DNA of 64,000 nucleotides from Novosphingobium sp. 28-62-57 (GTDB taxonomy: Bacteria; Pseudomonadota; Alphaproteobacteria; Sphingomonadales; Sphingomonadaceae): positions 274,810 to 338,809 of the forward strand of contig NCGO01000005.1 in NCBI GenBank assembly GCA_002256985.1, in the 5' to 3' direction. Numbering within the stretch: position 1 is the first letter of the stretch; every line of letters starts with the position of its first letter. Under the pieces are notes generated by a model. That model did no database searches and was not told the origin of the DNA. It saw nothing but the letters and a program-made list of their open reading frames with translations. The translations under genes were made by a program, and so were the position numbers. This document shows, in pieces, positions 25,705 to 33,097 of this stretch.

Positions 25705-26718
25705 GTGCCCGCCCAAATGCCCGCCTCCTTCCCTGCAAAGGTCGTCCGCCTTACCGCCACTGGCGGCCCTGATGTGATCGCCTGGGCCGATGTCGATCTG
25801 CCCGCCCCTGCCGCCGGTGAAGTGCTGGTCCAGCACACCGCGGTGGGCCTGAACATGATCGATACCTACCACCGCCGCGGCATCTATCCACTGGCCCTGC
25901 CCAGCGGATTGGGCGTCGAGGCAGCGGGCAAGGTCGTGGCCGTGGGCGAGAGTGTGGGTGGGGGCGTGATCGATCTTGCCGTGGGCGATCGCGTGGCCAG
26001 CTTCGGCCCGGGCCTTGGCGCTTATGCCACAGCGCGGATCTACAAGGCGGCAGACCTGTTCAAGCTGCCCGATGCAATCAGCGATCATGTGGCCGCCGCG
26101 GCAATCCTCAAAGGCTTCACCGCCGAATTCCTGGTTGAGCGCTGCGCCTGTGTGCAGCCCGGAATGACCGTGCTGGTCCACGCGGCGGCAGGCGGCGTGG
26201 GACTGTTGCTGGTGCAATGGCTCAAGCATATCGGCGCGACTGTGATCGGCACGGTCTCAACCGAGGCCAAGGCGCAAGTTGCCCTGGCCGCAGGCGCAGA
26301 CCACGTGATCAATTACAGCATCGATGCAGTGGCCCCGGCCGTGCGCGAATTGACCGGCGGTGTGGGCGTGCGCGTGACATTCGATGGTGTGGGGCGTGAT
26401 ACGTGGGAGGCCAGCCTCGATTCCACGGACACACGCGGGCTGATCGTCAGCTATGGCAATGCATCGGCCCCGGTCACCGGCGTTGCCCTTGGGCTATTGG
26501 CGCAAAAAGGCTCGCTCTTCCTCACGCGCCCGATGCTCTACGCCTATTACGAAGACCCCGAAGAGCGCGCTGACGGTGCCGCGCGGGTGTGGGACCTGAT
26601 CGCAAACGGCACGCTGGACGTAACCGTGGGCCAGACCTACCCGCTGGCCGAAGTGGCCCAAGCCCACGCCGATCTGGAAGCACGGCGCACGACGGGATCG
26701 ACGGTGCTGGTGGTTTAG
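25705..26718 (+). CDS. NADPH:quinone oxidoreductase (zeta-crystallin type)
   Basis: 337-residue medium-chain dehydrogenase/reductase without structural zinc cysteines. The nucleotide-binding loop HAAAGGVGLLLVQW and the following ADHVINY match quinone oxidoreductase (QorA). GLNMIDTYHRRGIY is the family N-terminal signature. It reduces quinones with NADPH. The GTG at 25705 has GGAG six bases before it and removes a nonconserved nine-residue extension, so it is preferred to the ATG at 25678. It follows xylA after 82 bases that hold a GC-rich hairpin, so co-transcription with xylBA is possible but not certain. Confidence 0.88.
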   Translation: MPAQMPASFPAKVVRLTATGGPDVIAWADVDLPAPAAGEVLVQHTAVGLNMIDTYHRRGIYPLALPSGLGVEAAGKVVAVGESVGGGVIDLAVGDRVASFGPGLGAYATARIYKAADLFKLPDAISDHVAAAAILKGFTAEFLVERCACVQPGMTVLVHAAAGGVGLLLVQWLKHIGATVIGTVSTEAKAQVALAAGADHVINYSIDAVAPAVRELTGGVGVRVTFDGVGRDTWEASLDSTDTRGLIVSYGNASAPVTGVALGLLAQKGSLFLTRPMLYAYYEDPEERADGAARVWDLIANGTLDVTVGQTYPLAEVAQAHADLEARRTTGSTVLVV

Positions 26719-26756
26719 GGCACCAAATTCCTGGTGCGCCCGCATAACCAACAACA

Positions 26757-26902
26757 CCGTCATGCTGAACTTGTTTCAGCATCCATTTTGCCCATGAAAC
26801 GGCGGCTTGAAACGAGAAATGGACCCCGGCCTACGCCGGGGTGACGATCTTGTTGGTGCCTTAAGCGACGGGGATAGCTCCGAAACAAGTTGAGCATGAC
26901 GA
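26757..26902. repeat. dispersed composite palindromic repeat
   Basis: Outer arms CGTCATGCTGAACTTGTTTC and GAAACAAGTTGAGCATGACG are inverted. Between them lies a second unit, ATGGACCCCGGCCTACGCCGG followed by GGTGACG, of another common sphingomonad repeat type. It fills the gap between the convergent quinone oxidoreductase and enoyl-CoA hydratase genes. Confidence 0.8.
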
Positions 26903-26933
26903 GATTTGCAAGACCAAGGCTCAACCTTCAACT

Positions 26934-27704
26934 TCACCCCTGTCCAAACCGCGGCTTGCGCTTTTCCAGAAAGGCCGTCGTCCCCTCGCGGAAATCGGCC
27001 CCGGCAAAGGCTGAGGCAAAGACGCCAAGGCTCTGCGCATCATCGGCCACCTGCCCATCCAGCACATGGCGCACGAAGCCTTTGAGTGCCTGCGTGGAAA
27101 AGGGCGATGCGGCCAGTACTTGCGCCACCAGCGCGTCCTCGCTCATCGCCAGTTCCTCCACCAAGCCCACGGCCTTGGCCTCATCGGCGCCCAGCAGCAT
27201 GCCGGTATAGAGCATGCGCCGCGCCTGTCCCGGCCCCACCAGATCGACCAGCAATTTCACATCATGCAGCGGATAGACCAGCCCCAGCTTGGCCGGCGTA
27301 ATGCCAAAGCGCGCGCCCGGCCCGGCCACGCGCATATCGCACGCCAGCGCGATGCCGCAGCCCCCGCCCACACAATCGCCCTCCACCATCGCCACGGTCG
27401 GCAGGGGGAAGCGGGTAAGGTCAAACTGCGCGCGGTTGATCGCCTGCTGGTTGGCCGCAAGCCATGGCGCATCGTCCTTGTTGGCCAGCAGTTCGACAAT
27501 GTCTGCGCCAGCACAAAACGCGCCGCCGTGGGCCGATTTCACCACCAGAACGCGCACTTGCGGATTGGCTGCGGCCTGTGCCAGCAAATCTGGCAACTGC
27601 TGCCACATCGCCAGCGTAAAGGCGTTGCGCTTGTCCGCCCGGTCGATCAGCAGGCGCGCGATACCGGCCCCGCCCGGCCCGTCCATTTCCAGTCGCAAGG
27701 TCAT
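26934..27704 (-). CDS. enoyl-CoA hydratase/isomerase family protein
   Basis: 256-residue crotonase-fold protein. The CoA-binding loop HGGAFCAGADIVELL and the oxyanion-hole helix DCVGGGCGIALACDMRVAG are present, followed by FGITPAKLGLVYP. Members hydrate, isomerise or hydrolyse acyl-CoA thioesters. The catalytic pair of true hydratases is not clearly conserved, so another crotonase reaction is possible. The ATG at 27704 (GAGAGGA upstream) is preferred to a long upstream extension. It is the only minus-strand gene in the xyl stretch and is divergent from the isochorismatase-like gene. Confidence 0.82.
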   Translation of the reverse strand: MTLRLEMDGPGGAGIARLLIDRADKRNAFTLAMWQQLPDLLAQAAANPQVRVLVVKSAHGGAFCAGADIVELLANKDDAPWLAANQQAINRAQFDLTRFPLPTVAMVEGDCVGGGCGIALACDMRVAGPGARFGITPAKLGLVYPLHDVKLLVDLVGPGQARRMLYTGMLLGADEAKAVGLVEELAMSEDALVAQVLAASPFSTQALKGFVRHVLDGQVADDAQSLGVFASAFAGADFREGTTAFLEKRKPRFGQG

Positions 27705-27817
27705 GCAGGGGTCCTCTCCAGTTGCCGCCGCCCCGCGCATGGCCCTTGCCGCGCGCGGGAGCAAGTGCCAACGATGGCGGCCTGCTGCCAACCAACCAGA
27801 GCCGAAAGCCCCGAGCA

Positions 27818-28453
27818 ATGCACGACGACGAAGACCTGCTGGCCAGTTACAAGAAGGCCTATGACCGAAAGGTAGGCTTCGGGCGCAAACCGGCACTGAT
27901 CATGATCGATTTCTGCATGGGCTATTTCGATCCGGCGTGTGAGCTTTATGCCGATGTCGATGCCGAACTGGCCAGTGCGCTGCGCCTCCGCGCTGCCGCG
28001 CGCGCGGCGGGCGTGCCGGTGATCCTGACCAATGTGGTCTATCACCCCAGCACCATCGATGGCGGCCGCTTCTTTGAAAAGGCCGCCCCCCTGCGGCACT
28101 TCATTCAGGGCAGCCCGATGGGCGCATGGGCACCGGGCCTTGCGCCGCATGACGATGAACTGGTCGTCTCGAAACAATATCCCAGCGCGTTTTTCGGCAC
28201 CACGCTGGCCTCGACGCTCACCGCAATGGGCGTTGATTCCGTGCTGCTCACGGGACTTACCACGTCAGGCTGCGTGCGCGCCTCATGCGTTGATGCGATG
28301 AGCCACGGCTTCCGCACCGCTGTCATCGCCGATGCCTGCGGCGATCGCCACCCCGCCCCGCATCAGGCCAACCTGTTCGACATGAATGCCAAATACGCCG
28401 ACGTGGTGACCGAGGCCGAAGCGCTGGCGTATCTCTCCGGCCTTAAGAACTGA
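27818..28453 (+). CDS. isochorismatase family cysteine hydrolase
   Basis: 211 residues. The catalytic triad is visible as Asp in ALIMIDFCMGYFD, Lys in VVSKQYPSAF and Cys in TGLTTSGCVRASC. The DFCMGYFDP and TSGCVRAS stretches point to the N-carbamoylsarcosine amidase/maleamate amidohydrolase subgroup. Such enzymes split C-N bonds of amides in the breakdown of creatinine, nicotinate or similar compounds. The start lies at a weak ribosome site; upstream extension is not conserved. It converges on the sugar transporter with a 15-base gap. No link with xylose use is evident. Confidence 0.82.
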   Translation: MHDDEDLLASYKKAYDRKVGFGRKPALIMIDFCMGYFDPACELYADVDAELASALRLRAAARAAGVPVILTNVVYHPSTIDGGRFFEKAAPLRHFIQGSPMGAWAPGLAPHDDELVVSKQYPSAFFGTTLASTLTAMGVDSVLLTGLTTSGCVRASCVDAMSHGFRTAVIADACGDRHPAPHQANLFDMNAKYADVVTEAEALAYLSGLKN

Positions 28454-28468
28454 CCCGGTGTTGGCGGC

Positions 28469-29884
28469 TCAGTGCCCGCCCCAGCCTTCCATCTGTTCCA
28501 GCTCCTTGCCCTTGGTTTCGGGCAGGAAGGCCTTGACCAGAAAGAAGCTGATCAGGGCGCTACCGGTGTAGAGCATATAGGTTGGCGCAAGGCCAAGCCC
28601 GCTGGCCATCGCCGGGAAGCTTTGCACCACGGCATAATTGGCCACCCACTGCGCCAGACCGCACACCGCCAGTGCCGACCCGCGCAGCTGGTTGGGGAAC
28701 ATTTCGCCCAGCATCACCCACATCACCGGGCCCCAGCTAACATTGAAGAAGATCACATAGATATTGGCCGCGATCACTGCGATCAGGCCCAGGTCCTGAT
28801 CCATCTGCAATGCGCCTGCCGCATCAAGCGTCCCTTGCGAAAAGGCCCAGCTCATTGCGCCCAAGGACGCGGTCATCCCGGCAGAGCCGACCAGCAGCAG
28901 CGGCTTGCGCCCCACTTTGTCGACCAGCGCCATCGTGACAAAGCACGCGGCGATCGACACGATGCCGGAAAAGATATTGCGTTCGAGCGCCGCCTTTTCG
29001 GAAACGCCCGCCAGCTTCCACAGTGTTTCGCCGTAATAGAAGATCACGTTGATCCCCACGAACTGCTGGAACAGCGCGATGATCAGGCCTGCCCACACAA
29101 TCGGGCGCAGCACCGTGCCCGGTGCCAGCACATCGGCCAGACGCGGGCGGTGATCGGTGGCGAACGAGGCGCGGATGTCCTCGACCTTACGCTCTGCCTC
29201 GGTCGGCCCGAACAGCCGCGTCAGAACGCTACGCGCTTCTGCCTCGCGGCCGCTGCTGATCAGATAGCGCGGGCTTTCCGGGATGAACTGCAACGCCACC
29301 AGAAACACCACCGCGGGCACCGCCTGCGCCAGATACATCCAGCGCCACGCCGGAAGCCCGGCCAGCGCGCCCAGCGAATCCCCGGCTGCTTGCGCCAGCA
29401 GATAGTTGACCACAAAGGCCGCCGTCAGCCCGGTGATGATCATCACCTGCTGCACGCTGGTCAACCGCCCCCGGATTGCCGCCGGAGCGACCTCAGAGAT
29501 ATAAGCGGGCGACAGCACACTGGCCGCACCCACTGCCATGCCGCCAAAAAAGCGTGCGATCACGAACAGCGTGTGACTGTCGGTAATGCCCTGCACCAGC
29601 GCACCAACGAGGAACAGGATGGCCGAGCCCACCATGATGCGCTTGCGCCCGAACCGGTCCGCCGCGCGGCCTGCGGTAAAGGCCCCCGCCGCGCACCCCA
29701 CCAGCAGCGAACCCACGGTAAAGCCAAGGCCGTTTTCATCCAACGCAAAGGCCGCCTTCAGGCCCGATTGGGTGCCGTTCACCGCGCCGCTATCATAACC
29801 GAACAGCAAACCACCGATTGTTGCCACCGCCACGATTGCGCTGACCAGCGCCATATTGGTGTTATCCTGCTGCGTGGCAGCCAT
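28469..29884 (-). CDS. sugar porter family MFS transporter, probably D-xylose
   Basis: 471 residues with 12 predicted membrane segments and all sugar-porter signatures: GLLFGYDSGAVNG in segment 1, GRAADRFGRKR, PESPRYLIS, QQFVGINVIFYYG in segment 7 and PETKGKELEQM at the end. It is a proton-sugar symporter of the XylE/GLUT group. The xyl context and the AGCGCT operator about 90 bases before its start argue that xylose or a related pentose is the substrate. GGGGAGAG precedes the ATG. It is divergent from the LacI-family regulator. Confidence 0.88.
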   Translation of the reverse strand: MAATQQDNTNMALVSAIVAVATIGGLLFGYDSGAVNGTQSGLKAAFALDENGLGFTVGSLLVGCAAGAFTAGRAADRFGRKRIMVGSAILFLVGALVQGITDSHTLFVIARFFGGMAVGAASVLSPAYISEVAPAAIRGRLTSVQQVMIITGLTAAFVVNYLLAQAAGDSLGALAGLPAWRWMYLAQAVPAVVFLVALQFIPESPRYLISSGREAEARSVLTRLFGPTEAERKVEDIRASFATDHRPRLADVLAPGTVLRPIVWAGLIIALFQQFVGINVIFYYGETLWKLAGVSEKAALERNIFSGIVSIAACFVTMALVDKVGRKPLLLVGSAGMTASLGAMSWAFSQGTLDAAGALQMDQDLGLIAVIAANIYVIFFNVSWGPVMWVMLGEMFPNQLRGSALAVCGLAQWVANYAVVQSFPAMASGLGLAPTYMLYTGSALISFFLVKAFLPETKGKELEQMEGWGGH

Positions 29885-29975
29885 GTCTCTCTCCCCTTGA
29901 CCCTACAGACCCAAGCGTGGAGTGTTACCACTGCTGGTGTCCGGTGCCTTGCTGTTATTAGCGCGCAAGGCAATT

Positions 29976-29987
29976 GATAGCGCTATC
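29976..29987. promoter_or_regulatory. LacI-type operator before sugar transporter
   Basis: GATAGCGCTATC is a perfect 12-bp palindrome in the divergent region between the transporter and the LacI regulator. It matches the site at 22689 before xylB in 11 of 12 positions. Confidence 0.7.
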
Positions 29988-30017
29988 TTTTTAAGGCCAC
30001 ATGCCATCGGCGCAAGC

Positions 30018-30070
30018 CTGATTGTGCAAGGCTGATTGTGCCAGCCTGATTGTGCAGGACCTGATTGTGC
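30018..30070. repeat. four direct repeats of CTGATTGTGC
   Basis: The 10-mer CTGATTGTGC occurs at 30018, 30032, 30046 and 30061, with a period of 14, 14 and 15 bases. It lies just upstream of the LacI-family gene, near the AGCGCT operator. It may be a slipped-strand array or a regulator-binding array. Confidence 0.8.
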
Positions 30071-30165
30071 AGTCTTTGCCCGGAAATACAACGGGCCCCG
30101 TTCAGAATCCGGCTTGCCAACCCCAAGCCTCGCCTGCAGGACAACGCGGCGGGAGATGCATACGA

Positions 30166-31215
30166 ATGAACGTGACCCGATCCCGGCGGCGGCAATCCGG
30201 CCGTCCCACTGTCAACGATGTGGCCCGTCTGGCCGATTGTTCGCCGATGACGGTAAGCCGTGTCATCAATGGCGGCACCAGTGTGCGCGATGAAACCCGG
30301 CTGGCGGTCGAAGCGGCGATCAAGCAATTGGGCTATGCGCCAAACCGCGCCGCGCGCAGCCTTGCCGGCGCATCGCAACTGCGCATCGCGCTGCTCTATG
30401 CCAACCCGTCTGCGGCATACCTCAGCGAATTGCTGATTGGCTGCATGGACGCTGCCAGCCGGCTTGATGCGCATCTGGTGGTCGAACGCTGCGATGCCGA
30501 TCGCGATCAGGCCAAGATGATAACCCGGCTGGCGGAAAGCATGATCGATGGGTTTCTGCTGCCCCCACCGCTGTGCGATGATACCGCGCTGCTCTCCCAC
30601 CTGCGCCGGGCGGGCACCCATGCCATGCTGATCGGCCCCGGTCAGGCGCAGGCAGAGCACGGCGGGGTGGTGATCGATGATTATCAGGCCGCTTTTGACA
30701 TGACGCGGCACATCATCGCGCTGGGCCATCGGCGCATCGGCTTCATCATCGGCAATCCGCAGCAATCGGCCACGGCGCTGCGCCTTGCCGGATTCCGCGC
30801 AGCGATGCACGAAGCAGGCGTGCCGGTGGACGAAGCGCTGCTCGGGCAGGGACAATTCACCTACCGTTCGGGCCTTGATGCGGCGATGCAGATGCTGGCC
30901 TTGCCGCACCGCCCGACTGCCATATTTGCCTCGAACGACGATATGGCCGCAGGCTGCATTGCCGCTGCACACCGCAACGACATGGAGGTTCCCCGCGATC
31001 TGACCGTTTGCGGGTTTGACGATACGGCGCTGGCCTCCACGATCTGGCCCGAACTCACCACAATCCGCCAACCGATCCGCCAGATGGCCGAGGCCGCGCT
31101 TGATCTGCTGGTCCAGGATATCCGCGCAGGCCGAGCGGGCGATGCCCATACGCCCCGCCACACCCAGTTCGATTACGAACTGATCCGCCGCCAATCCGAT
31201 GCCGCGCCGCGTTAA
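30166..31215 (+). CDS. LacI family transcriptional regulator, probable xylose repressor
   Basis: 349 residues. The N-terminal LacI helix-turn-helix and hinge are clear (PTVNDVARLADCSPMTVSRV, YAPNRAARSLAG), followed by a periplasmic-binding-protein-like effector domain (LRIALLYANPSAAYLS... and FASNDDMAAGCI). A longer frame begins at 30022 within the tandem repeats, but GGGAG and the conserved domain start support 30166. It is divergent from the sugar-porter gene; identical-type AGCGCT sites precede that gene and xylB, so it is the likely repressor of xylose uptake and catabolism. That assignment rests on site similarity and position. Confidence 0.85.
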   Translation: MNVTRSRRRQSGRPTVNDVARLADCSPMTVSRVINGGTSVRDETRLAVEAAIKQLGYAPNRAARSLAGASQLRIALLYANPSAAYLSELLIGCMDAASRLDAHLVVERCDADRDQAKMITRLAESMIDGFLLPPPLCDDTALLSHLRRAGTHAMLIGPGQAQAEHGGVVIDDYQAAFDMTRHIIALGHRRIGFIIGNPQQSATALRLAGFRAAMHEAGVPVDEALLGQGQFTYRSGLDAAMQMLALPHRPTAIFASNDDMAAGCIAAAHRNDMEVPRDLTVCGFDDTALASTIWPELTTIRQPIRQMAEAALDLLVQDIRAGRAGDAHTPRHTQFDYELIRRQSDAAPR

Positions 31216-31227
31216 TCGTAAGGCGCT

Positions 31228-32889
31228 CTAGACATAGGCAGGCAGCGCTGCCCGCCCCCGGATTACATCGGCGATCTTTTCGGCGATCATGATTGTGGGC
31301 GCATTGGTGTTGCCCCCGATCAGCAGCGGGATGACCGAGGCATCGACCACGCGCAGCCCCTCCATCCCGATCACCTTGCAGTCCTTGTCCACCACTGCCA
31401 TCGGATCATCGCGCGTGCCCATCTTGGCCGTGCCGACCGGGTGATAGATCGTCTCGCCCTTGGCCCGCACCCAGGCATCGATGTCCGCGTCCGATTGCAC
31501 ATGCGCGCCCGGCCATATCTCCTCGCCGCGATAGGGGGCCAGTGCCTCCTGTCCCGCCACGTGCCGCGCGATGCGGATGCCCTCGCGCACCACGCGGCGG
31601 TCTTCTTCGGCGGCGAGAAAATTGGCCTGAATGGCAGGGTCGGCATAAGGATCGGCGCTCGCCAGCCCCACCCTACCCCGGCTTTCCGGGCGCAGCTGGC
31701 ACACGTGCAGCGTAAAGCCATCGCGCTTCACCTGCACTTTGGCGTGTTCCTGCATGATCGCGATCACGAAGTGGATCTGCAGATCGGGCCGGTCCAGATC
31801 GGGCCGCGATTTGAGGAAAGCCCCTGCCTCCAGCCCGTTCTGCCGCCCGGTGCCCTTGCCGGTCAGCATATAGTGCAGCCCCACCATCAACTGCCGCAAC
31901 CCCTTGATCTCGCTGTAGAGCGATACCGGCTGCGTGCAGGCCCAGTTGAGCGTCACGTCCAGATGATCCTGCAGATTCTCGCCCACCCCCGGCAGGGCAT
32001 GGACCGGCGCGATGCCATGGCTTTTGAGCTTTTCGGGATCGCCAATGCCCGACAGCTGCAGGATTTGCGGAGACTGAAACGCGCCTGCGCACAGCAGCAC
32101 TTCGCGCCCCGCATGCGCCATGCGCAGCGGCTTGGCCTGGCCAAGGCTATATTCGGCCCCCACCGCGCGCCCATCTTCCACCACGATCCGATGCACCCGC
32201 GCGCCGGTCACCACTTGCAAGTTGGCCCGCATGCCCGCAATCGGCATCAGATACCCGCGCGCGGCGCTCCAGCGCTGCCCATCGTGGATGGTCAACTGAT
32301 AGCGCCCGAACCCTTCCTGATCGGCACCGTTGAAATCGGGCGTCACTTTGTGCCCGGCCTGTCGCCCCGCCTCGATAATCCCGCGATAGAGCGGATGGTC
32401 TGATCGTTCGCCCCAATTGACCTTCAGCGGCCCGCCTGCCCCATGGAACTCGTCTTCACCCTCATGGGAAGCATTGCCGCAATAATCCTCGGCTTTGCGG
32501 AAATAGGGCAGGACATCGGCATAGGACCATCCCTCCAGCCCCAATTGCCGCCACTGGTCATAATCGCGCGCGTGGCCCCGGATATAGACCATGCCGTTGA
32601 TCGCAGACGATCCGCCCAGCCCCTTGCCCCGCGGATGCCACATGCGGCGGCCATCCATGTGCGGCTCCGGCTCTGACCAGAAGCCCCAATTGTGTTTGCT
32701 TTTCTGCTTGATCAGCGTGCCCACGCCCGCCGGCATCCGCACCAGCACCGATGCGTTGACCCCGCCCGCCTCCAGCAGCAGCACGCGCACGTCTGGATCT
32801 TCCGAAAGCCGCGCCGCCAGCACTGCCCCTGCGCTGCCCGCCCCGATCACGATATAATCGAACGTGTCCTGCGGTTCACTTTTGGCCAT
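31228..32889 (-). CDS. GMC family FAD oxidoreductase (choline dehydrogenase-like)
   Basis: 553 residues. The FAD dinucleotide motif GAGSAGAVLAARL is at about residues 17-29, the GMC signature GKGLGGSSAINGMVYIRG near residue 85, and the C-terminal catalytic histidine region YHPVGTAKMG is present. It resembles BetA-like alcohol dehydrogenases acting on a wide range of aliphatic and aromatic alcohols in catabolic clusters. GGGAG precedes the ATG. It is convergent with LacI and divergent from a TonB receptor, sharing a palindromic region with it. No signal peptide is seen, so it should be cytoplasmic or inner-membrane associated. Confidence 0.88.
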   Translation of the reverse strand: MAKSEPQDTFDYIVIGAGSAGAVLAARLSEDPDVRVLLLEAGGVNASVLVRMPAGVGTLIKQKSKHNWGFWSEPEPHMDGRRMWHPRGKGLGGSSAINGMVYIRGHARDYDQWRQLGLEGWSYADVLPYFRKAEDYCGNASHEGEDEFHGAGGPLKVNWGERSDHPLYRGIIEAGRQAGHKVTPDFNGADQEGFGRYQLTIHDGQRWSAARGYLMPIAGMRANLQVVTGARVHRIVVEDGRAVGAEYSLGQAKPLRMAHAGREVLLCAGAFQSPQILQLSGIGDPEKLKSHGIAPVHALPGVGENLQDHLDVTLNWACTQPVSLYSEIKGLRQLMVGLHYMLTGKGTGRQNGLEAGAFLKSRPDLDRPDLQIHFVIAIMQEHAKVQVKRDGFTLHVCQLRPESRGRVGLASADPYADPAIQANFLAAEEDRRVVREGIRIARHVAGQEALAPYRGEEIWPGAHVQSDADIDAWVRAKGETIYHPVGTAKMGTRDDPMAVVDKDCKVIGMEGLRVVDASVIPLLIGGNTNAPTIMIAEKIADVIRGRAALPAYV

Positions 32890-32937
32890 GCGCAGCTCCC
32901 ATCCCCGTTCCGTCTCATCTTATTGACACGACGGTAA

Positions 32938-32953
32938 TTAATCGCACGATTAA
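32938..32953. promoter_or_regulatory. palindromic operator candidate
   Basis: TTAATCG and CGATTAA are separated by two bases, in the divergent region between the GMC oxidoreductase (start 32889) and the TonB receptor (start 33098). A TTGACA at 32923 lies next to it. A dimeric TetR/IclR/GntR-type regulator could bind here to control both genes; no regulator gene is adjacent. Confidence 0.45.
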
Positions 32954-33097
32954 AGGCAAGCGCACCGCGCTCAAACCCCGCGACCTGCCCCGAAGGCCGT
33001 ATCGGAGTGTCAGGCACTTGCAAAAAAGGGGGTGATCTTCGTCACATGGCCGAAACATTGCCGCCCTATCCGCCCTGCATCACAACAGGTGGGTCAA

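Noticed and set aside
30018-30070. Possible CRISPR array
   Set aside because: The repeats are 10 bases with 4-5 base gaps, far too short for repeat-spacer units, and no cas gene is near.
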